NCBI RefSeq assembly: GCF_040409795.1
Contig: NZ_CP099571.1
Location: forward strand, 1,550,001 to 1,614,000
Direction of reading: 5' to 3'
Origin: Polynucleobacter sp. MWH-UH19D
Lineage (GTDB): Bacteria > Pseudomonadota > Gammaproteobacteria > Burkholderiales > Burkholderiaceae
DNA length: 64,000 bases
Numbering within the stretch: the first letter of the stretch is position 1; every line of letters starts with the position of its first letter. The notes beneath the pieces were generated by a model. It was given only the letters and a program-made list of their open reading frames with translations. It did no database searches and was not told where the DNA came from. This document shows, piece by piece, positions 15,152 to 24,160 of this stretch. A program made the position numbers and the translations under genes.

Positions 15152-18100
15152 ATGAAGCTCGGAATTTCTGGACGCATAGCATCATTCTTTCAATCAGCGC
15201 AGATTACTCCTTTGCTAGCGTTACTAGCATTGCTACTGGGCTTATTTGCAATTTTGATCACTCCCCGCGAAGAGGAACCCCAGATTAATGTGACGATGGC
15301 AAACGTGATCATCCCCTTCCCGGGTGCAAACGCAAAAAACGTAGAAGAAATGGTCTCGATACCAGCCGAGCAAGTACTTTCTCAAATTGCTGGAATTGAA
15401 CATGTCATGTCTATGTCTCGGACAGGATTATCAGTTATTACCGTTCAATTCAAAGTTGGCGTTCCTAGAACAGAAGCTTTAGTTAGATTACATGACACAG
15501 TAGCAGCAAACTCCGATTGGCTGCCAAAAGGCTTAGGAGTGATGCCTGCCATCATTAAGCCAAAAGGAATTGATGATGTCCCTATTCTCTCGCTGACACT
15601 GTTTTCAAAAAGTTCATCAATCAGTGCATATGAAATAGAAAAAGTTGCCAATCAAATTGAGATTCATTTAAAGCGCATTAAAGGCACACGCGAGGTAACA
15701 ACCATTGGAGGACCAAAACGTGCCATACAAATTCAGATTAACCCAGAAAAAATGGCCATCAGGGGTGTCACCATTCCTGAGTTGCGGTTAGCACTCGAGT
15801 CAGCCAATCTTGGAATGCCTGTTGGCGACTTGCTTACCCAACAGGGTTCTGTAGCGATTGAGACAGGCCCATTCTTGCAGGATTTACAGGATGTTGAAAA
15901 TATCGCCTTAGGGATTCGTCAAGGAAACCCAATTTATATCAAAGATATAGCCGATGTAATTGATGGTCCAATGCAAAGAAGTCGATTAGTTTGGCATTCA
16001 GAAAGAACATCTACTAACTATCCTGCAGTAACAATATCCATTTCTAAAAAGCCTGGTGAAAATGCCGTTGATGTATCAAATCAAGTTCTGAGCCAGCTTG
16101 ATTCGCTGAAAAAAACGTTGATCCCAAAAGATATCGAAATAGCAGTTTCGAGGAACTATGGAGAAACCGCGAATGAAAAGGCGGTCAAATTAATTCAGAA
16201 GCTAATTTTTGCAACACTATCAGTAGTAGCTTTGATTTTCTTTGCGCTAGGTCGTAGAGAAGCGTTGATTGTTGGATCAGCTGTTGTGCTGACGTTATCC
16301 GCAACTCTATTTGCTTCTTGGGCATGGGGCTTCACAATAAACCGCGTATCACTATTTGCCTTGATTTTTTCGATAGGCATATTGGTTGATGATGCAATTG
16401 TCGTAGTAGAAAACATTCATCGACATCAACTACTTTTTCCCAATAAAAGTCTAAAAGAAATTATCCCTTCTGCAGTAAATGAGGTTGGCGGGCCAACAAT
16501 CTTAGCCACCCTTACCGTTATTGCAGCATTACTTCCCATGGCATTTATCAGTGGCCTAATGGGGCCATATATGAGCCCAATACCTATTAACTCAAGTATG
16601 GGGATGTTGCTTTCATTGGCCATCGCATTTGTCATTACTCCATGGATGGCCAGAATTTGGTTAGTCAACCACCAAGAAGATTTGGGCAAGCATTTCAACC
16701 TAGCAGTCTGGTTAAGCCCTAAATTTCAAAAAATATTTAACCCGCTATTAGATGATCAAGTCGGCAAGAAAAATCGAAAGCTCCTTGGAATCGGAATCAT
16801 TTGCGCAATCTTGATATCCATTGCATTACCGTTAACAGGCATAGTGGTGCTCAAAATGCTTCCATTTGATAACAAATCTGAATTTCAAGTGATTCTGGAT
16901 ATGCCACCAAATACCCGAATAGAAAGCACCTCAAATGTATTAAAAGAAATGGGTGAGGCCATATCGAAGTTTCCTGAGGTCAGCAACTACCAAATTTATG
17001 CTGGCACTTCTGCACCCATCAACTTTAATGGCTTAGTGCGCCAGTATTACTTTAGACAAAACCCTGCGCTAGGTGATATACAGGTTAATCTTGTTGATAA
17101 ACATCAGCGATCGGATAAGAGTCATCTCATTGCAAGTCGAATTCGACCAACTCTAGAACAAATTGCCAAAAAATATCATGCTGCGGTCAAAGTCGTAGAG
17201 GTCCCACCAGGGCCACCCGTACTCTCACCGATTGTTGCTGAAATCTATGGCCCTAATTCAGAAGGTAGGCTTCAAGTTAGCAAGTCTGTCAGAGCAGCAT
17301 TTGAAAAGACTGAAGGCATAGTTGACATTGATGACAGCAGTATTGCTAAATCACCAAAACAATTTTTAGTGATAAATCGCCAAAAAGCGAGTTTGATGGG
17401 CGTTTCCCAGCAAGCCATTGTGACAACCCTAAGGGCTGCCTTATCGGGAGAGGATGTTACCTATATTCATGATGCATCAAAATATCCCGCCCCCACAGAA
17501 ATTAGACTTCCTGAGAGCAAACAAGATTCTTTAAATGAACTACTAAAGCTCACCGTCAGGAATTCCCAACGAGAAGCAATTCCTTTAAGCCAATTAGTGT
17601 CTATTGTTGATGCCGATCGTGAACAAACGATCTACCATAAAGATCTCTTACCCGTAAGCTACGTCATAGCAGATACCGCCGGAAAGATTGATAGCCCCTT
17701 GTATGGCTTATTCAAGGCAAGAGACTTCACTCAAAAAATTCAGGGCCCCCAAGGGCATCAAGTTGAAGAATTTTTTACAAAAGCCCCAATGGACCCTTAT
17801 CAAAGGTACGCAATTAAATGGGATGGTGAATGGCAAATAACGTATGAAACCTTTCGAGATATGGGGGCAGCCTATGCTGTCGGACTCATTTTGATTTATT
17901 TATTAGTTGTAGCGCATTTTGGATCATATTTAACACCCCTCATTATCATGGCGCCTATTCCGCTAACGATCATTGGCGTAATGCCTGGGCATGCCTTATT
18001 GGGAGCTCAATTTACAGCAACCTCAATGATAGGAATGATTGCGCTAGCTGGAATCATTGTGCGTAACTCAATATTGTTGGTAGATTTCATTAACCTCCAA

Positions 18101-18358
18101 GTACGAGAAAATATACCCTTTAAAGATGCGGTAGTTAATGCTGCAATCACCAGGGCTCAACCGATAGCGCTTACGGGACTGGCGGCTATGCTTGGCGCAT
18201 TCTTCATATTAGATGACCCCATCTTCAACGGGCTTGCAATTTCCTTAATTTTTGGAATTTTGATATCCACCGCTCTGACATTGATCGTTATTCCCATGCT
18301 GTATTACTCGGCGTATTCACAGCGGGTGAATGAAATTATTCAATCTGGCCATGAATAA
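15152..18358 (+). CDS. RND-family efflux permease
   Basis: Inner-membrane proton-driven exporter of 1068 residues, the usual length for RND pumps, with twelve expected helices and two large periplasmic domains. The helix 4 motif GILVDDAIVVVENIHRH contains the Asp pair used for proton relay. Sequence is nearer to HAE1-type than metal-type pumps. It is co-transcribed with the TolC-type gene 45 bp downstream, but no periplasmic adaptor (membrane fusion protein) gene is in the operon or anywhere in the window; the adaptor would have to come from elsewhere. Shared operator logic with the sulfur operon suggests induction by reactive sulfur. Confidence 0.92.
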   Translation: MKLGISGRIASFFQSAQITPLLALLALLLGLFAILITPREEEPQINVTMANVIIPFPGANAKNVEEMVSIPAEQVLSQIAGIEHVMSMSRTGLSVITVQFKVGVPRTEALVRLHDTVAANSDWLPKGLGVMPAIIKPKGIDDVPILSLTLFSKSSSISAYEIEKVANQIEIHLKRIKGTREVTTIGGPKRAIQIQINPEKMAIRGVTIPELRLALESANLGMPVGDLLTQQGSVAIETGPFLQDLQDVENIALGIRQGNPIYIKDIADVIDGPMQRSRLVWHSERTSTNYPAVTISISKKPGENAVDVSNQVLSQLDSLKKTLIPKDIEIAVSRNYGETANEKAVKLIQKLIFATLSVVALIFFALGRREALIVGSAVVLTLSATLFASWAWGFTINRVSLFALIFSIGILVDDAIVVVENIHRHQLLFPNKSLKEIIPSAVNEVGGPTILATLTVIAALLPMAFISGLMGPYMSPIPINSSMGMLLSLAIAFVITPWMARIWLVNHQEDLGKHFNLAVWLSPKFQKIFNPLLDDQVGKKNRKLLGIGIICAILISIALPLTGIVVLKMLPFDNKSEFQVILDMPPNTRIESTSNVLKEMGEAISKFPEVSNYQIYAGTSAPINFNGLVRQYYFRQNPALGDIQVNLVDKHQRSDKSHLIASRIRPTLEQIAKKYHAAVKVVEVPPGPPVLSPIVAEIYGPNSEGRLQVSKSVRAAFEKTEGIVDIDDSSIAKSPKQFLVINRQKASLMGVSQQAIVTTLRAALSGEDVTYIHDASKYPAPTEIRLPESKQDSLNELLKLTVRNSQREAIPLSQLVSIVDADREQTIYHKDLLPVSYVIADTAGKIDSPLYGLFKARDFTQKIQGPQGHQVEEFFTKAPMDPYQRYAIKWDGEWQITYETFRDMGAAYAVGLILIYLLVVAHFGSYLTPLIIMAPIPLTIIGVMPGHALLGAQFTATSMIGMIALAGIIVRNSILLVDFINLQVRENIPFKDAVVNAAITRAQPIALTGLAAMLGAFFILDDPIFNGLAISLIFGILISTALTLIVIPMLYYSAYSQRVNEIIQSGHE

Positions 18359-18403
18359 CATTAAGAATCTGAGATGAAACACCATACAAACCCGAAAGGT
18401 AGC

Positions 18404-19789
18404 ATGATGAAAATCCGCAGCATTAGACCATTTGCAGCTGCAGCCATTGCTTTACTGTGTATTTCTGCGACTTCTACAAAAGCAACAAGCTTAATTGAAG
18501 TATGGCAAGAGGCACAAAATCGAGATCCGGAATTTATTGCAAGCAGATATGAGCAAATGGCTGGCGAGAAACGTCGAGATCAAGGGACCTCCTTATGGCT
18601 GCCTAGCCTGAATTTAACCGCCCTTACTGGTAGCATGAGTTACAACACCTCCACAACGGGGGCGCAATTTTATGCTCCAAGCATGGGAACAATTAATGGC
18701 GCCACATTTAATACTTCAATTAATAATGGATTTGTTAATCGCTATGCTGTCGGTGCGACTCAATCAATATACAACCTTGAGCGTCTTGCCCAAAGCAGAC
18801 AGTTAAATTATTCTGCAGACGCTTCGGATTTGGGGGCCCAAATTGCCAGTCAAAATCTGATATTGCTAGTTGCTGAGCGCTATTTTGAAGTGCTTAGCGC
18901 TGAAGAGGCGGTGCGATTAATCAGTAAACAAGAGTTGGCTATTGAAAATACTCGTCTGCAGATAGAAAAACGATTCAAGCTTGGAGATGCCAGCCAAACA
19001 GACATGCAGGAAGCAAATGAAAGACTTGAAACTGTAAAAGTACGCTCCTTAGATGCTAAAAATAATCTCGCTATCAAAAAACTCGCATTACAAGATTTAT
19101 TTGGGACTGCTGTAAAAATTGACAAATCTAAGATTGGATTGAATACAGGGCAAATGACAATTGCAAGTCTCGAAACATATGTTAGCAAGCTGAAGTCACA
19201 AAATATTCAATTGCAAATGCTTTCTGTCCAAGAAAAGGCTGCAAAAGAAGAGGCTGCGAAGTATGAAGCAATAGCATCACCTAAACTTGATGCCGTTGCT
19301 CAAACAGCAAAAGATAGTCTTAATGGCTCTGGTAACTTTGGTCCGGCTAACAATACCGCAACTAATAACTACCTTGTAGGTCTTCAACTATCCATACCCA
19401 TTTATACCGGCGGATATAGAAGCGCTAAGCATGAGGAGTCTCTATTGTTGGTAGAAAAAACGAAGGCGCAATATAAGCAATCAGAGCAAAACCTAGAAAG
19501 GGCTCTGAGATCCATTTGGCAATCTCTTTACACCGCAAAAGATAAGCTTAATGGATTAGCTAACGCCAAAAAGACTGGTGAAGCAAGACTGAATTCGACT
19601 CGCCTTGGGTATTCCAACGGATCACGCACAACGATGGAGCTTCTCGCTGCAGAGAGTGATTTAATTGCCAACGAATACATGCTTTACATGGAAAAGGTCA
19701 ATTACCTACTCAATAGATTGCGGTTAGCTGCGCTCTCTGGTGAAATTTCTGAACAGAATCTTAGAGAGGCAAATGCTTATCTACAGTAA
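18404..19789 (+). CDS. TolC-family outer-membrane efflux protein
   Basis: Outer-membrane channel of about 461 residues with a signal peptide (RPFAAAAIALLCISATSTKA) and two TolC-type helical hairpin repeats (LIEVWQEAQNRDPEF at the start, and GLQLSIPIYTGGYRSAKHEE introducing the second). I start at ATG 18404 because AAAGG lies just upstream; an ATG at 18374 would put ten polar residues before the signal peptide. It partners the RND permease. Downstream is a 408-bp region with decayed sequence and a second FNR-type promoter. Confidence 0.9.
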   Translation: MMKIRSIRPFAAAAIALLCISATSTKATSLIEVWQEAQNRDPEFIASRYEQMAGEKRRDQGTSLWLPSLNLTALTGSMSYNTSTTGAQFYAPSMGTINGATFNTSINNGFVNRYAVGATQSIYNLERLAQSRQLNYSADASDLGAQIASQNLILLVAERYFEVLSAEEAVRLISKQELAIENTRLQIEKRFKLGDASQTDMQEANERLETVKVRSLDAKNNLAIKKLALQDLFGTAVKIDKSKIGLNTGQMTIASLETYVSKLKSQNIQLQMLSVQEKAAKEEAAKYEAIASPKLDAVAQTAKDSLNGSGNFGPANNTATNNYLVGLQLSIPIYTGGYRSAKHEESLLLVEKTKAQYKQSEQNLERALRSIWQSLYTAKDKLNGLANAKKTGEARLNSTRLGYSNGSRTTMELLAAESDLIANEYMLYMEKVNYLLNRLRLAALSGEISEQNLREANAYLQ

Positions 19790-19807
19790 GCAATCACACA
19801 CTATTAC

Positions 19808-19906
19808 TTACAAGCTTTTTATACAAAAAGCCATCAAAATAAATGCCAAGAGCGCACACCCCCCCGAAAATAAAAATGCATATAGCGGTGCTACAGATTC
19901 ATAAAT
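19808..19906 (-). pseudogene. Possible decayed end of a membrane transporter gene
   Basis: The minus strand is open for 32 sense codons from a TAG to the TAA at 19808, ending APLYAFLFSGGCALLAFILM then AFCIKSL. This resembles a final helix of an MFS-type transporter, without any start codon or upstream continuation. I read it as a gene fragment. Together with the next entry it accounts for most of the 408-bp stretch without an intact gene. Confidence 0.3.
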
Positions 19907-19941
19907 CTAGCCAAAGATAAATGAGGTCTCAATGCAACGCC

Positions 19942-20028
19942 CTAAAGTCCAAGTTCGAGGTACTGCAGGCCTTTTCTTAAATCCCTTGATATAAGTAATG
20001 CAAATGTTCCAAATAATTTGAATAACAT
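19942..20028 (-). pseudogene. Degenerate copy of the DUF3149 gene
   Basis: From the ATG at 20028 the minus strand reads MLFKLFGTFALLISRDLRKG and stops after 28 codons. The first ten residues match the intact microprotein at 8940-9065 at eight positions, then similarity and the membrane helix are lost. The ATG is exactly as far from the adjacent FNR box (63.5 bp) as in the intact copy, and the intervening promoter aligns without gaps, so this is a duplicated and decayed copy. Confidence 0.55.
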
Positions 20029-20084
20029 AGTCACCCCTAATGAATGGTCCACCTTTAATGCAGACGATGCCTGGATTAAAGTGT

Positions 20085-20147
20085 TTGATTTAAATCAAAC
20101 CATCCAAATATGATTGGCGGAGATAATAAGTTCATGATTTAAATCAA
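20085..20147. promoter_or_regulatory. FNR-type promoter of the TsdA-like cytochrome gene, duplicate of the 9.1-kb promoter
   Basis: TTGATTTAAATCAA (20085-20098) is a perfect and fully palindromic FNR box; ATGATTTAAATCAA (20134-20147) is the second. GATAAT at 20122-20127 places a start near 20134 with box 1 about 42 bp upstream. Box positions, -10 and spacing are identical to 9122-9184; over 9116-9184 versus 20079-20147 I count 58 of 69 identical bases with no gap. Confidence 0.75.
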
Positions 20148-20197
20148 GATGCATAAAGAATTAATGACTAGATTTTTAACCACCATTAGGGCTTCAT

Positions 20198-21160
20198 ATG
20201 AAATTCAATAAGCTTTTACCAATAATCCTCATCACCCCATTTTTTGCCATTGCGCAAACCGACGATATTGGTAAAAAGTATGACGTCGATAGCCTGCCTA
20301 ATGATCACTATGGTCGTTTAGTGCGCTATGGAAAACATTTATCCGAAAAAACATTTGAAGTTATTGGACCGGAAGTTGCTGATAAAAAAATGCGCTATGC
20401 TGGCAATAACTTAGCATGCACCAACTGCCATCAAGATGCCGCAACAAAAAAGTTTGCTATGCCATGGGTTGGTGCGCAAGCAACATTTCCCCAATATAGG
20501 GGGCGTGAAAATGATGTCAGCACTATTGAAGAACGGGTGAATGGCTGCATGGAAAGGAGTATGAATGGAAAAGTTCTTCCATTTGATAGCCGAGAAATGA
20601 AAGCTTTTGCCACCTACATTCACTTCTTATCTAAAGGTGTTCCAGTAGGCAGTGCTGTTGAGGGTCAGGGATTGCCAAAATTCACTCCTCCAGACAGAGC
20701 ATCTAATCTAGCGTCAGGCGAGAAGGTGTATGCTGAAAAATGTGCGGCATGTCATGGTCAAGATGGTGCTGGACTTAGGAACGGGAAAGTGGGTGAGGCA
20801 AAAGGTTATACATTCCCACCGCTATGGGGCAAGGATACTTTCAATAACGGAGCTGGAATGAACCGTTTATTAACGGCTGCAGCATTCATCAAAACCAATA
20901 TGCCACTTGGCTCATCGCATGGTCAGTCTCTGCTATCTGACGAGCAAGCTTATGATGTAGCTGGCTATATCCTAAGTAAGCCACGTCCAGTCAAATCTAA
21001 TTTAGATAAAGATTTTCCTGCTCGCTGGAATAAGCCAGTTGATGCGGCATTCCCCCCTTATGTAGATGGCGCCTCCGCTGAGCAGCATAAGTACGGCCCA
21101 TTCCAACCGTTAATGGAAAACATGAAGCGATTGAAACCTGTTTTGGATAAGGGCGCCTAG
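20198..21160 (+). CDS. Exported dihaem cytochrome c, TsdA-like (thiosulfate dehydrogenase family)
   Basis: Periplasmic protein of 320 residues with signal peptide (MKFNKLLPIILITPFFAIAQ) and two haem c sites, C74-TN-C77-H78 and C182-AA-C185-H186. C117 in VNGCMERSMNG, 39 residues after the first haem His, is at about the place of the unusual Cys axial ligand of TsdA enzymes, and the distance between the two haem His (108) also fits that family. TsdA oxidises thiosulfate to tetrathionate or the reverse. Control by an FNR-type promoter would suit tetrathionate reduction or respiration at low oxygen. Direction of the reaction is not decided by sequence. Confidence 0.82.
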   Translation: MKFNKLLPIILITPFFAIAQTDDIGKKYDVDSLPNDHYGRLVRYGKHLSEKTFEVIGPEVADKKMRYAGNNLACTNCHQDAATKKFAMPWVGAQATFPQYRGRENDVSTIEERVNGCMERSMNGKVLPFDSREMKAFATYIHFLSKGVPVGSAVEGQGLPKFTPPDRASNLASGEKVYAEKCAACHGQDGAGLRNGKVGEAKGYTFPPLWGKDTFNNGAGMNRLLTAAAFIKTNMPLGSSHGQSLLSDEQAYDVAGYILSKPRPVKSNLDKDFPARWNKPVDAAFPPYVDGASAEQHKYGPFQPLMENMKRLKPVLDKGA

Positions 21161-21210
21161 GCTTACCCACGCACATTTTTATATGCCAACCATTACTTAA
21201 AGTAATGCCA

Positions 21211-21240
21211 AAAAAATACCAACCCGAAGGTTGGTATTTT
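21211..21240. terminator. Bidirectional rho-independent terminator
   Basis: AAAATACCAACC (21213-21224) pairs with GGTTGGTATTTT (21229-21240) around a CGAA loop. It follows the cytochrome gene on the plus strand and the tRNA on the minus strand, where the stem is followed by a further run of T. Confidence 0.85.
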
Positions 21241-21246
21241 CATTTC

Positions 21247-21323
21247 TGGTGGGCCCACCAGGACTTGAACCTGGGACCAAAGGATTATGAGTCCTCTGCT
21301 CTAACCAACTGAGCTATAGGCCC
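21247..21323 (-). tRNA. tRNA with CAU anticodon, probably tRNA-Ile2 (lysidine-modified)
   Basis: A complete cloverleaf of 77 nucleotides including encoded CCA. The minus strand starts GGGCCTATAGCTCAGTTGG, has anticodon loop CTCATAA (anticodon CAT), T-loop GTTCAAGT and ends GGGCCCACCA. The body, especially AGAGGACTCATAATCCTTTGG, is closer to bacterial tRNA-Ile(CAU), read as AUA after TilS modification, than to elongator tRNA-Met. The distinction rests on memory of homologues. Its 5' half is repeated 197 bp upstream. Confidence 0.9.
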
Positions 21324-21481
21324 ATGAAGCTAATTTTAGTTGCACATTTTTTTGGTCAAACAAGCGTCAAAAAAACGTGCAAACTGTAGAAGCGGTGTAG
21401 AAGCAATCTTTTACTACTACACCACGTACAACCTGTTGAAACATAAGAGGTTTAAGCGCAAACAACTCACGGTTAAATCTT

Positions 21482-21520
21482 TTATGAGTCCTCTGCTCTA
21501 ACCAACTGAGCTATAGGCCC
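21482..21520 (-). repeat. Displaced copy of the 5' half of the tRNA(CAU)
   Basis: These 39 bases are identical to 21285-21323, the tRNA from the anticodon loop to its 5' end, in direct orientation and ending exactly at the first tRNA base. The 158 bp between the copies hold no gene that I can see. This looks like a scar of site-specific integration or of tandem tRNA duplication followed by deletion. It lies between the tRNA and the end of rpoD, within the 373-bp stretch 21161-21533 that otherwise holds only the terminator and the tRNA. Confidence 0.8.
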
Positions 21521-21533
21521 GTTAGTCTTTGGC

Positions 21534-24026
21534 TCAATCTTCCTCGAGGAAGGTCTTGAGCTTATCGCTACGACTTGGGTGACGCATCTTGCGTAAAGCC
21601 TTGGCTTCAATTTGGCGGATACGCTCACGAGTCACATCAAACTGTTTGCCCACTTCTTCTAGAGTATGGTCTGTACTCATCTCCACACCAAAGCGCATAC
21701 GCAATACTTTTGCTTCACGTGGTGTTAACGAATCCAACACATCTTTTACAACATCGCGCATAGAGTCATGCAATGCTGCCTCAGAAGGCGCCAAGGTATT
21801 GCCGTCTTCAATGAAATCGCCCAAATGTGAATCTTCATCGTCACCAATTGGTGTTTCCATCGAGATTGGCTCTTTGGCAATCTTCATGATCTTGCGAATC
21901 TTATCTTCTGGAATCTCCATCTTCAATGCCAATGTTGCTGCATCTGGCTCATGACCAGTTTCCTGCAAGATTTGACGGCTGATACGGTTCATCTTGTTGA
22001 TGGTTTCAATCATGTGTACAGGGATACGGATCGTACGCGCTTGATCGGCAATCGAACGGGTAATCGCCTGACGAATCCACCAAGTTGCATAGGTAGAGAA
22101 CTTATAACCACGGCGGTATTCAAACTTATCTACCGCTTTCATCAAACCGATGTTGCCTTCTTGAATCAAGTCCAAGAATTGCAATCCACGGTTGGTGTAT
22201 TTTTTCGCAATAGAAATTACCAAACGCAAGTTCGCTACCGTCATCTCACGCTTAGCTTCGCGGGCACGCTTCTCGCCAGCGATCATCTGCTTGTTGACTT
22301 CTTTGAGCTCAGGCAATGGAATCACGACATTTTTCTGAATGTCGATGAGCTTTTGTTGCAATTCTTGAATCGCTGGAACGTTACGCTGCAAGAGTGCGCT
22401 ATAAGGCTTGCCTTCTTTGAGCAACTTATCTGTCCAGCCTAAGTTCATAGACATCTTTGGGAAGTCTTTGAGAACATCACCACGGTTTACGCCCACTTTA
22501 TCCACTAACAAACTGACGATACCGCGCTCTAATTTCCAAACTTGATCCACTTGAGCGCGCATAGTGTCACATAACTTCTCAACACTCTTAGCAGTCAAAC
22601 GGAAACCAAGTAACTCAGCACGAATCGCTGCTTGCGCTTTCACATAAGCTGGGCAGTTGTAACCCTCTTTATCAAAAGCACGACGCATTTTTTCAGCTTG
22701 CGTACGAACAATTGCAAATTTCTCTAAGGAGATTTGCTTTAATTCTTCGAGTTGCTTAGCGTTGGCTGTTGCAGCGCCACCGCCTCCGCCGCCACCCTCG
22801 TCGTCGCCATCTTCATCGCCGACTTCAGCATCAGGATCAACCTCTGGCTCATCAGGTCCAAGCTTAATATCTTCAGCATTTGGATCTACTAAGCCATCAA
22901 CAAATTGATCGATCTCTAATTCGCCAGCGGCGATCTTGTCAACGTTACTTAAAATTTCTGCAATCGTTACAGGACATGCAGACAAGGCCATAACCATGTC
23001 CTTAAGACCTGCTTCAATCTTTTTAGCAATGACGATCTCGCCTTCGCGAGTCAATAAGTCCACCGTACCCATTTCACGCATATACATACGTACTGGATCG
23101 GTAGTGCGACCAAATTCAGAATCTACAGTAGACAATGCTGCTTCAGCCTCTTCTTCAGCCTCTTCTTCTGAAGCTGCCGCTGCTGTAGTGTCAGACAAGA
23201 TCAATGTTTCTGCGTCTGGCGCTTGTTCGTAAACAGTAATACCAATGTCGTTTAACAGACTGATCAACGTTTCTAATGCATCGGCATCAGACAATTCATC
23301 AGACATCACGTCATTCATCTCGCCATGGGTTAGGTAACCCTTGGACATACCCATCTTGATCAATGTCTTTAAGCGAGCGCGGCGCAACTCTTGCTGCTCT
23401 TCAGTACCCAACTGCTGTGCAGCGAATTCTTTTAAGAGCGCCTTTTCTTTGGCTTTACGCTCACGCGCTTTTTGACGATCTGTTAATACTGGCTCAGCGC
23501 CATCTGCAGGCGCTTCCTTGGCCTTGCGACCACGCTTTTTTTCTTCTTGAGGAGCCACTTCAGCCTCAAGCGCTTTTGCTTTTTTGCCTTTTAATTCTTT
23601 TGGATCTTCAGCCTTACCCTTTTTTGCCAGTTTTTCATCTTTTACAGATGCCTTAGTAACTGGCTTTGCAGGAGTCTTGCCTTTTGATGCTGGTTTAGCA
23701 GGAGCCTTAGCAACAACTTTTGATTTTGGTGCTGGCTTAGCTGGTACTTTAGCTTTCACAGCGGTTTTTGCCTTAGGCGCTGGTTTAGCAGGAGCCTTAG
23801 CAACAACTTTTGATTTTGGTGCTGGCTTAGCTGGTGCTTTAGCTTTCACAGCGGTTTTTGCCTTAGGTGCTGGTTTAGCAGGGGCCTTAGCAACAACTTT
23901 TGATTTTGGTGCTGGCTTAGCTGGTGCTTTAGCTTTCACAGCGGTTTTTGCCTTAGGTGCTGGTTTAGCAGGGGCCTTGGCTTTTGGGGCTGGTTTAGCA
24001 GATTTTTTTGTCTTGGTATTAGGCAT
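21534..24026 (-). CDS. rpoD: RNA polymerase primary sigma factor (RpoD, sigma 70)
   Basis: Housekeeping sigma factor of 830 residues, against 613 in E. coli. Regions 1.1, 1.2 ([21 protein letters not shown]), the non-conserved region, region 2 ([34 protein letters not shown]), region 3 and region 4 ([20 protein letters not shown]) are all present. The extra length is mainly an N-terminal Lys/Ala/Pro-rich extension of about 200 residues that starts with a tandem repeat, plus an acidic and Gly-rich stretch ([14 protein letters not shown]) in the non-conserved region. It is the last gene of the macromolecular synthesis operon but has its own promoter. Confidence 0.97.
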   Translation of the reverse strand: MPNTKTKKSAKPAPKAKAPAKPAPKAKTAVKAKAPAKPAPKSKVVAKAPAKPAPKAKTAVKAKAPAKPAPKSKVVAKAPAKPAPKAKTAVKAKVPAKPAPKSKVVAKAPAKPASKGKTPAKPVTKASVKDEKLAKKGKAEDPKELKGKKAKALEAEVAPQEEKKRGRKAKEAPADGAEPVLTDRQKARERKAKEKALLKEFAAQQLGTEEQQELRRARLKTLIKMGMSKGYLTHGEMNDVMSDELSDADALETLISLLNDIGITVYEQAPDAETLILSDTTAAAASEEEAEEEAEAALSTVDSEFGRTTDPVRMYMREMGTVDLLTREGEIVIAKKIEAGLKDMVMALSACPVTIAEILSNVDKIAAGELEIDQFVDGLVDPNAEDIKLGPDEPEVDPDAEVGDEDGDDEGGGGGGGAATANAKQLEELKQISLEKFAIVRTQAEKMRRAFDKEGYNCPAYVKAQAAIRAELLGFRLTAKSVEKLCDTMRAQVDQVWKLERGIVSLLVDKVGVNRGDVLKDFPKMSMNLGWTDKLLKEGKPYSALLQRNVPAIQELQQKLIDIQKNVVIPLPELKEVNKQMIAGEKRAREAKREMTVANLRLVISIAKKYTNRGLQFLDLIQEGNIGLMKAVDKFEYRRGYKFSTYATWWIRQAITRSIADQARTIRIPVHMIETINKMNRISRQILQETGHEPDAATLALKMEIPEDKIRKIMKIAKEPISMETPIGDDEDSHLGDFIEDGNTLAPSEAALHDSMRDVVKDVLDSLTPREAKVLRMRFGVEMSTDHTLEEVGKQFDVTRERIRQIEAKALRKMRHPSRSDKLKTFLEED
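23706..23975 (-). repeat. Three 90-bp in-frame tandem repeats in rpoD
   Basis: Residues 18-107 of RpoD are three copies of a 30-residue unit ([16 protein letters not shown] followed by [14 protein letters not shown]), with a partial fourth copy after it. The DNA copies are nearly identical, so they are young or homogenised. The AKPA pattern resembles tails of histone H1-like proteins and should be flexible and strongly basic. Because the unit is a multiple of three, copy-number change would keep the frame. Confidence 0.93.
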
Positions 24027-24160
24027 TTGTTAGCACTTACTCACATTACTGTTATTGATCGCGACCGTTTATGCACAGCCCCGTAGTCCACTTACCCAAA
24101 ATTTCCTAAAAACTAAGCGCAAGTGGCTGAATTAATTCGTTTTTTTCTTGGGAACAGAGG

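Noticed and set aside
21324..21481. Small integrase or toxin gene between the tRNA and its half copy
   Set aside because: No frame of useful length with a start codon and recognisable motif is present in the 158 bp.
22000..22442. Other long frames antisense to rpoD, dnaG, dxs, polA, valS and alaS
   Set aside because: All lie opposite well-conserved genes, lack family motifs and have no promoter or ribosome-binding support.
23706..23975. CRISPR-like array from regular repeats
   Set aside because: The repeats are contiguous 90-bp in-frame coding units without spacers, inside rpoD, and no cas gene is present.
23584..24033. Long plus-strand reading frame antisense to the rpoD N-terminus
   Set aside because: It is a by-product of the repeated Lys/Ala/Pro codons of rpoD; the Gly/Ala/Phe-rich product has no family resemblance and the sense strand is clearly coding.
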